Below, piece by piece: positions 57,156-64,000 of a stretch of 64,000 nucleotides of DNA; the first letter of the stretch is position 1, and each line of letters opens with the position of its first letter. The notes below the pieces were generated by a model that was not told the origin of the DNA, searched no databases, and worked only from the letters and a program-made list of their open reading frames with translations. Made by a program: the position numbers and the translations under genes. The DNA is from Toxorhynchites rutilus septentrionalis (taxonomy: Eukaryota > Arthropoda > Insecta > Diptera > Culicidae): contig NC_073744.1 in assembly GCF_029784135.1 (NCBI RefSeq), forward strand, positions 16,463,441 through 16,527,440, given 5' to 3'.

Positions 57156-57941
57156 CTATAGTCTTGAACGATTTTTTCTCAGAAAATTATGTTCAGAGTG
57201 AATGCTTGGGTTGGATTGTTTAAACCTGATGTCACGACTCGGTGTGTGTACCCGCTTCATTATTGCCCAGTACTGCTCCACCGGCCGCAGCTCCGGACAG
57301 TTTGGCGGGTTCATGTCCTTTGGAACAAAATGGACAGAGTTGGCCTCATACCACTCCAGGACACTTTTAGAATAGTGGCATGATGCCAAATCTGGCCAAA
57401 ATAGTGGAGCTTCGTCGTGCTGCTGCCAGAACGGCAAAAAGCGCTTCTCGAGGCACTCAGATTTGTTGATCTCGCCATTTACTGTGCCCTTTGTCACGAA
57501 AGGCTCACTCCTCAGTCCGCAAGAGCAGATGGCCTGCCAAACGAGATATTTGGAGGCGAACTTCGACATTTTCTTCTTAAATTTGTCGTCCACATCGAAC
57601 TTGCCCTTGCGGCTTTTATATACGTTTCGTCGTTCATCATCCGTCTTTTTGTTCTCCGGTCGCGGTTTTCTTCCAGCTCCTTTGCCGTGGTCCAACGTCA
57701 ACCGCCCCTGGAACCGCTTCAACACTCTGGCGACGGTTGAATGGTGAATGTTCAACATTTTTCCCGACTGCCGGTGCGACAGGTCAGGAAATGCCAGCTG
57801 TTTGGAAAGAATTTGTTCTCTCGACTCGCGTTGGTTCACCTCTATTTTCGTTGAATCGAAAAACACGACTTCGAGTTTGACAGCATGTAGACAATACACA
57901 TCAATGCGAAAGTGTGCAAAATTTGGTTGATTTCTACCCAA
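57156..57941 (-). CDS. ITmD37E-like (DD37E) transposase, internally shortened
   Basis: A 261-codon frame without stops. Residues about 50-80 (SREQILSKQLAFPDLSHRQS, then GKMLNIHHSTVARVLKRF) form the helix-turn-helix DNA-binding region. The second catalytic Asp is in FWPDLASCHYSKSVL and the catalytic Glu in NPPNCPELRPVEQYW, with exactly 37 residues between them. That spacing defines the DD37E lineage described from mosquitoes. KYLVWQAICSCGLRS and PFVTKGTVNGE are further family blocks. It is about 80-100 residues shorter than expected. The linker between DNA-binding domain and catalytic core is mostly missing and the first catalytic Asp region (TDDERRNVYK) is compressed. The final 25 residues look frameshifted. 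The first 40 residues probably read through terminal-repeat DNA, so the true start may be internal. Probably inactive despite the open frame. Confidence 0.82.
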   Translation of the reverse strand: MGRNQPNFAHFRIDVYCLHAVKLEVVFFDSTKIEVNQRESREQILSKQLAFPDLSHRQSGKMLNIHHSTVARVLKRFQGRLTLDHGKGAGRKPRPENKKTDDERRNVYKSRKGKFDVDDKFKKKMSKFASKYLVWQAICSCGLRSEPFVTKGTVNGEINKSECLEKRFLPFWQQHDEAPLFWPDLASCHYSKSVLEWYEANSVHFVPKDMNPPNCPELRPVEQYWAIMKRVHTPSRDIRFKQSNPSIHSEHNFLRKNRSRL

Positions 57942-57985
57942 TGGTAAAAAAGTTTATGCCCTGTTGAATGTGTCGCAATAATTTC
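57156..57985 (-). mobile_element. ITmD37E-like transposon (Tc1/mariner superfamily)
   Basis: A decayed element holding a long transposase frame. The terminal region on the right (about 57940-57990, TGTTGAATGTGTCGC) looks like the 5' end of the transposon read from the minus strand. I could not find a matching inverted end on the left, so that side is probably truncated. Confidence 0.7.
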
Positions 57986-59325
57986 GTGTTCGCCCTTTAG
58001 TCAACTCATATTCATAATCCCCATTCGTCACGATTTGTGGTTGAAAGTAGTGATGAGAAGTCACGCTAATCGCAATCCATTATCGGTGGCAATAGTCGGT
58101 GGTGCACTTAAGTATAAGTTCACATGCCATTAGCACATTGGGAAAATGCATGCTCCACTGCTGCTGGCAGAATGTCAACAGATCGATTGCCGGCGATAAG
58201 ATTGCCCATCATCGCAATCAACGCAACGTTAGGCTGAGTAGTAGTAGATATTAATTGTAATACTCCGACAGGGTGCGGCGTTGCATGGAAGAAGAAAAAT
58301 CAATTTACCGGTTCAAAAATATGGCATAAATCTGCCCCAACTCATCATACTCACTGTCGCCCAGTAATAGCAAGCAGATGTTTCGTTTAGACATGCCGTT
58401 TTTTTTGTGCGCGCGAAAATTCATCCCATGAGACTTCAATTTCCGCTCGAGCCTTTCTCATTCCCGGTCCACGGGTGAGTATTAAACCCGACAATGTTGC
58501 AACCGTTAAAAACAAAACTACTACAACCGACCAACCGGGCCCACTTCGAACCCGTTTTTTTTTCGTATCGAATCGGGCACACGATATAGAGATATCAATC
58601 CCGTTTTGTTATTCCATCCTCCCTGCCAACCACTCCCCGGGGGGATGACTCGCGCAACCCACCTGTCGCCATAAATTTCAATCCATAAATATGTAAATTA
58701 GTACGTTTAGCGATGAATAAATAATGATTGATTTATTGATGTGATACGTACATACGTGCGTGGTACTCCCGGCCTATCGGTGTGAAATGGGTTTCTACTG
58801 CCTCTGCCCGAGCAACCCAATCCCTGGGTTGCGAAGTGTCAATGGACCCCCCGATCATTGTAACTCAGCTTTACACATCGACTCGCTCGCTCTCGCTATG
58901 CTCGCTATCACCACCCTATGGTGGTGATGTAGCGAGTATGGTGCCAAAACCGGCGGTAGGAGAGCAGTGGCAAAATGTGTCACCAGCTGTTGTTATCGTG
59001 TACAGCTTTTTTTTCTCCCTGTTATCTCCTTTCGCCGTTGCATAAATTGTATGCAGCGTTTTAATGTTGTTTTGAAACACCCATTTTTAACACCACGGTC
59101 GCACTTGAAGTGCTTTTCGATACTCGGAAATGGTTAATTATATGTATGGTGTGGATCCCAGGAATCCACTTCCGGGGTGACCAGGGATTCATCCAGAGAT
59201 TGCTAAGCGAAACAACGTTTTCATCGATGCAACGTTATTTTTGTTAGGATTTTGATGCACGCTTGAAAACACGTTTTGATTATATCTCGTATTATTGGAG
59301 CTTCAAAATTTAAAGTTCGTTCGCC
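57986..59325. other. low-repeat island
   Basis: Unique-looking DNA with a strong short hairpin at 58901-58936. No gene recognised; the 87-codon frame at 58782-59045 spans the hairpin and is unconvincing. Confidence 0.45.
58901..58936. repeat. short strong hairpin
   Basis: CTCGCTATCACCACC and GGTGGTGATGTAGCGAG pair with a 4-base loop and one small bulge. No T-run follows, so it is not an obvious terminator, and the stem is too short for a typical pre-miRNA. Confidence 0.85.
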
Positions 59326-59361
59326 TCTAGCCTCGAAAAAGAAACTTTAGAAACTTTTTGA

Positions 59362-59440
59362 TGGTAGAACCTGGGACTCAACCCGTGATCGATTGCTCAG
59401 TAAGCGGACACACAACACACTAGACTACGAAGACCACCTG
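59362..59440 (-). mobile_element. second tRNA-derived SINE family, head region
   Basis: The minus strand reads GGTGGTCTTCGTAGTCTAGTG (A box in TAGTCTAGTG) and, further on, ATCACGGGTTGAGTCCCAGG, a B box lacking one C. The clover-leaf cannot close properly, so it is a decayed SINE or tRNA pseudogene. It is unrelated to the 13.3-kb SINE. No clear body or tail was found. Confidence 0.6.
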
Positions 59441-59445
59441 GATCA

Positions 59446-59941
59446 TATTCTTGAATTGATTCCGTGTTTGATTTTGAAGTCCGTGTCAGGGAAATTGTAA
59501 TCGATTTTTATGGATCATCCAAATCGATTTGGGCAAACATTTGTGTAAATCCATCAAAAAATGAATGAGCAATAGGCGTTCAAAACTGGACAATTTTCGT
59601 GACGCGTCGTTTTTGAATTTTTTAAAAAACCGCCAGAGACGCTATCACAAGCAACGCAGACACAGCCTTTGCTATTGCCAGGCCACAACGCAATGCATTG
59701 TTATAACCTCATACCTCATTACCTAATACACACATTTTTATTTTGGTTGGTCGACGAAAGAAGCACTGGGAAAATCGACAGTGTAATTTCCTCAGAGGTT
59801 CCAGATCTGTTCACTGATTAACTATTCGCCTGTGTTCTTGAATCCGATCGGGTTAAAATTATCCCAATTTCGCACTTTGTAATCCATTAGACTCAAATTC
59901 AGTCGACTTGGGCAAATGTGGCAACGCAATCTGACATAGAC
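59446..59941. other. spacer
   Basis: I see no gene or complete element. Confidence 0.4.
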
Positions 59942-60146
59942 GATATTGAGCTCCGTGTTCCATTTCTTTGAAGCAAAAATGGTTATGGATTTTCGGGTGG
60001 AACGATTTTAAAACAAAAATTATAAATGAAAATCAAATATGTGTTCTATGTAAAAAAATGTAAGAAACTTTATTATGTTTTATTTAACATTTATTATTTA
60101 CTAGAAATAATTTTTATAGAAGAACAACGTTTGCCAGGTCAGCTAG
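59942..60146 (+). mobile_element. Helitron-like 3' end
   Basis: Ends ACGTTTGCCAGGTCAGCTAG followed by T, matching the terminus of the 51.29-kb copy. The 5' part is missing; the upstream limit is uncertain. Confidence 0.5.
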
Positions 60147-60790
60147 TATTTGTATGAAGGTGAATTACTGTTCATTTACTGTCTTTTTGTCATTGTTTTT
60201 GTCTTTCTTTTTTTTTTCATTTTATCAAACTTTACCGGTGCTCCAGAAGCTTATTGATATAAAGATTTTGATAATCACTGACAGATATAACTATTTTCAT
60301 TTTAATTTGAATGGATTGATTTGAATTCTGAGTAATTTGAGTTTTTTTCATCATTTCTCAAACTGTTAGGTAACATTATTGGTAACATTCTGATTAAATG
60401 CATATTTCACGAAATACAGTGTGGCTTACAACCATTTTCCTCTTTTCAAAAAGAGAGTATAGTTATTTTATAGTGAAGCTGTATTTTTTAGATACTTGTT
60501 TGCGACTATTATTACACCCGGTGCATATCACCCTGAAAAAATCAGCTGTGTTGTCTGGTGTGAACGACCAGCAAATACCAGACAAACAAAAAACGACAGA
60601 CAAAACATGGCAAACAAAACGTAGCAAACAGAAACAACGGAACCAACCCAACCATGTGCGAAAAGGAGACGAAAACAACATCGGAGACCAGCAACAACAA
60701 ATAGAAATCTCATCACACCCGAGGATCAGCGGAGAGTAAAACATCGCACATGGGAGAAACAACATTCAATTTATCTTTTCTATTTCACCA
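60147..60790. other. spacer
   Basis: AT-rich DNA. A 113-codon + strand frame (60398-60739) turns Gln/Lys-rich at its end and has no recognised homology. Confidence 0.4.
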
Positions 60791-60791
60791 A

Positions 60792-62185
60792 TGCACAATG
60801 GTCCAGGGGATGTAAATAAGTGGAAATTAGCATTTAGAGCTCGTCAGTTATTCTCCGAACAAAAACTGTTTTCGACCAAATTGTTGCATACGATAGAGCG
60901 CTCATTTTTATGTTATCAAAAATAGGGTGACCAAAATTGTCGATGAAATAAAAAAATCTAACTTTCTTATCTTTATAGATAGAGGTAAAAATAGTTCGAC
61001 AATGTTGTAGTCCTAGTTATTTGAGACATCAAAGTTTTTTTTCTTAGTCTATAGTCCCATTTTTCTATGTTACGTTAGGGTCACCATGAAAAAAAACTGT
61101 TTTTTGCTCTTTTATATGTCAAATTCTACATACAAAGCGCCAAAAACAACTTTTGTGCGATATATTTGTTCTTTAGACAAAAACTGTCTTCAACAAAGTT
61201 GTTACATATGATAGAGCGCTCATATTTATGTTATCAAAAATAGGATGACCAAAATTGTCGATGTAATAAAAAATCTAACTTTCTTATCTTTATAGATAAG
61301 AAAGTTGAACAATGTTTTAGCCCCAATCATTATAAACAACTTTGTAGAACGAAGCTTTTTTCTATCTTTCAATATAATCAATTTAGCGCTTTTTTTCTAA
61401 GTTGCATTAGGGTGACCATGAAAAAACGGGGTTTTTCTTTTAACTTTCATATTTCAAATTCTACATCAAAACTGTCTTCGTACGACTTTTAGAGCTTATA
61501 AATTTCAACATTTCGCGATGCAGAACTTGTCGATATCTTAATCCTACTTAAAGTTATTGATGTTTTTTACCCAAAAACTCATGATTTCAATTTTAATTCA
61601 CTCAAACACAAAAAATAACATAGTGTTGAAAATCACACATCATGTAGATTGAAATATGCTCTTTCAAATGCCGTAAATAAACTTTGTTTATGTTTGCCCC
61701 AGATAGAATGACAAACAGTTGAAAAGAGCGTATTTTTTGGGAAGAAATATCAATAACTTTAAGTGAAGTTGAGATATTGTCAAGTTTTGCATCGCAAAAA
61801 TTTTGTATTATTAAGCTCTAAAAGTCTTCCGAAGACAGTTTGTATGTAGAATTTGAAATATAAAATTTAGATAAAAAAAAAGTTTTTTTCATGGTGACCC
61901 TAACGGTGATGATTTCAAGAGATAGAAAAAAACTTTGTTCTACAAAGATGTCTCAAATAAATAGTACTATAACATTGACGAACAATGTTTACATCTATCT
62001 ATGAAGATAAGAAAGTTAGATTTTTTATTTCATCGACAATTTTGATCACCCTATTTTTGATAACATAAAAATGAGCGTTCTATCGTATGTAACAACTTTG
62101 TCGAAGACAGTTTTTGTCTAGAGAATAACTGTCGAGCTCTAAAAGCTAATTTCCACTTAAATACATCTCCTGGACCATTGTGCAA
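60792..62185. mobile_element. 1.4-kb foldback element, family G
   Basis: TGCACAATGGTCCAGGGGAT at 60792 and its reverse complement ending near 62185 are the tips of arms that stay alignable for about 180 bp (with blocks GCTAATTTCCACTTA, CTATCGTATG and TTTTTGATAACATAAAAATG). The interior is itself mirrored several times: the segment with AGGGTGACCAAAATTGTCGA occurs twice on the left and inverted on the right. No coding sequence. Target duplication not determined. Confidence 0.82.
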
Positions 62186-62189
62186 TGAT

Positions 62190-62696
62190 TTATAATATAA
62201 GTTAGATTAGAAGAGACATAGCAGTCACGCTTACTACTACACCGACGGCGCCGACAACTGATTACTCAGGCAGGCCTATTGCACAATCTTTCATCTCATC
62301 AAAATAAAAAAAACAGCTCGAATAAATAAATGTTCCAATTCGCCCTGACAATCAGGGTTACCATACCAACAGACAGATTATACAGATTTTTCAGATTTTT
62401 TGACACCAAGAATCTGTAGTTACAGATTACAGATTTATTGAGTGTCATGCAGAATCTCCAATTTTTTTAAAATAACTTTGCAATATAAATTTTGACTTGA
62501 AATATTCTTTTTATTCATCTCACCAATATTATTCATACAGCATTTGAATCGATCTGAATGAGAGTCATTCTGGCATTCATATGTAGCGTGAAGAAGGACT
62601 GCTTTCTCATGTTCGATCTAAAGCGAAACGATGCAAAAATCGGTGTCATTGGCTAGCTTTACAATAAATTAATGATTTTGTTTATCTTTTTCTCAC
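62190..62696. other. spacer with a possible transposon end
   Basis: At about 62350 CAGGGTTACCATACCAAC is followed by several ACAGATT repeats, reminiscent of a transposon terminus, but no partner end was found. Nothing else recognised. Confidence 0.35.
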
Positions 62697-62960
62697 ACTG
62701 AAGTAGCTTTTTACGTGGATTTCGGAATTTACGCGTTTTTTTGTGCGTATTTCGGAATTTACGCGGTTTTTTTTCACGTGAAACGTATCAACCGCGTAAT
62801 AAGTGACTCCAGTGTAAACAGATTTCATGTGCTAATTGATGTGACTTTTCACGAAATAAGTTGGTATTGTATCACCAATTAGTAGCTGAAAAAAAGGAGA
62901 ATGTTGGAATTTACGCGATTTTTGTAATTAACGCGATTATCTTTTACGCGCCTCGTAAAA
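62697..62960. repeat. ACGCG repeat, second locus
   Basis: Blocks GTATTTCGGAATTTACGCGG and variants repeat three or four times, with T-runs between, interrupted by unrelated DNA at about 62795-62905. Same pattern as 1355-1550. Confidence 0.55.
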
Positions 62961-64000
62961 ACAGTGAATATGAACTTCAAAAGTGCGCTCATACTGTCGG
63001 AAAATCCATTATTAAGTTATAGAATTCTGGTGCGCCTATCGTGGAAACTATATAAAACCAATTGAAGGAAAGGCACAAACATGTGGTTCCCTCCTGCTGG
63101 CATTATTTTGTTTACATTGGTCCTGTTTTTATTGATTTCAAAGAGGCCCGTTACGCTTCAATTTTGATATTTAATTATTTTATGTCCGGCCCTGGGTCCT
63201 GGGCCGTAACACCGTAACACCATGTAAAAAAATACGGGACTTAAATATTGAGTCTTATGTTTTGTCTCAAAACTACCATGCGTCTCCATTGGTTCAGTTC
63301 AGTTACACTCAACATACAAAAAACTAATGAAGATGCATAGTAATGCATTGCATCTGAGGTCTCTTTGTTCCCCATAAACCATAAATAGCAACATTTTCGA
63401 CAAGGTGAAGGTGAAGTGTTTTCGGAGAGTAAAACGGAGAGCATAAACAAAGTGAAACCTTTGATGTGTGCTGATTTGCAAAGTATATATTATACACAAA
63501 ATTGCCTTCTCGCTTGAGAAAATGCTGTACCAGGGTGGGTAGATAGTAACTTTGATGATACTTTTGCGCTCATTCAATGTAGGATATCAAAATATGCGCC
63601 AAATATTTATTTTTTGGTATACTTTAGGGTGAAATTTAAAACGGGTCCAAATAGTTTTGATAGGAAATAAATATATAAGCTTTATTGGGGAGGGAGATAG
63701 TGTTTAACAGTTTGTTTCAAAAATATTCAATTGAAATTCAAACACTATTCAATTTAAGTTCATAGATTCTCGGAAATTTTCATATAGAGATTTTCCATTC
63801 GCTTTTTCGTTCAATTTGGAATACGTCACAATTTAATTCACATTAAATCATTTCCCAAAGCTTAAATGCGTGTGATTCGCGTTACCCCTTAAAAATCTGT
63901 GTTCATCCCACCACCTAGCCTTGCAAGGATTGTATAGGAGAAAATCCGACCTCGGAAGACATTCGCTGTCTGCGCCTCCCTCATCCTCACATTTCCGTTG
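62961..64000. other. terminal spacer
   Basis: No gene, RNA or repeat recognised. Minus-strand frames at 63241-63577 are short and featureless. Confidence 0.4.

Overview
The window looks like non-coding DNA from a large, repeat-rich insect genome, most probably a culicine mosquito. It is AT-rich and full of decayed transposons. They include a mosquito-type tRNA-derived SINE, an ITmD37E-like (DD37E) transposase of a family described from mosquitoes, Tc1 and mariner remnants, Helitron-like pieces and several MITE-sized inverted-repeat elements. I found no convincing host protein-coding exon, no rRNA and no stand-alone tRNA gene. Most longer open frames come from tandem repeats or transposons.

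The best clue to what the window belongs to is three + strand sites where a branchpoint-like motif and pyrimidine tract run into CAG and directly into a GTRAGY donor. They lie near 6616, 28495 and 47773, about 22 and 19 kb apart. This is the zero-length-exon signature of recursive splicing known from very long Drosophila introns. The simplest reading is that the window lies inside one very long + strand intron. That is inference; no flanking exon is visible.

Left part (1-30 kb): low-repeat islands alternate with about 11 kb of a degenerate 13-bp GATTC satellite (2.74-4.9, 9.43-10.47, 16.54-17.19, 19.26-22.86, 25.19-28.39 and 29.76-30.07 kb). Elements are nested in or near these arrays: a 0.25-kb MITE at 2.9 kb, a TTAA-flanked MITE at 20.55 kb, and a 1.5-kb terminal-inverted-repeat element at 10.8-12.3 kb that carries a broken 3' end of an Hsp90 gene with its 3' UTR. 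Two SINEs sit at 13.3-14.2 kb.

Middle part (31-45 kb): four copies of an element with a tRNA-like Pol III module (one with both inverted ends), long foldback elements, mariner remnants, a 525-bp deleted Tc1/mariner-type element and Helitron-like DNA. The satellite disappears here.

Right part (45-64 kb): a low-repeat island with the third splice-like site (45.6-48.5 kb); a dead Tc1 element with doubled inverted repeats inserted in a mariner remnant; an AT microsatellite fused to a Helitron-like element; a three-level transposon nest at 55.1-57.1 kb; the ITmD37E-like transposase at 57.2-57.9 kb; and a 1.4-kb foldback element at 60.8-62.2 kb.

The mobile elements do not form a pathway. They are a layered insertion record. 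The host function most plausibly visible is intron architecture.
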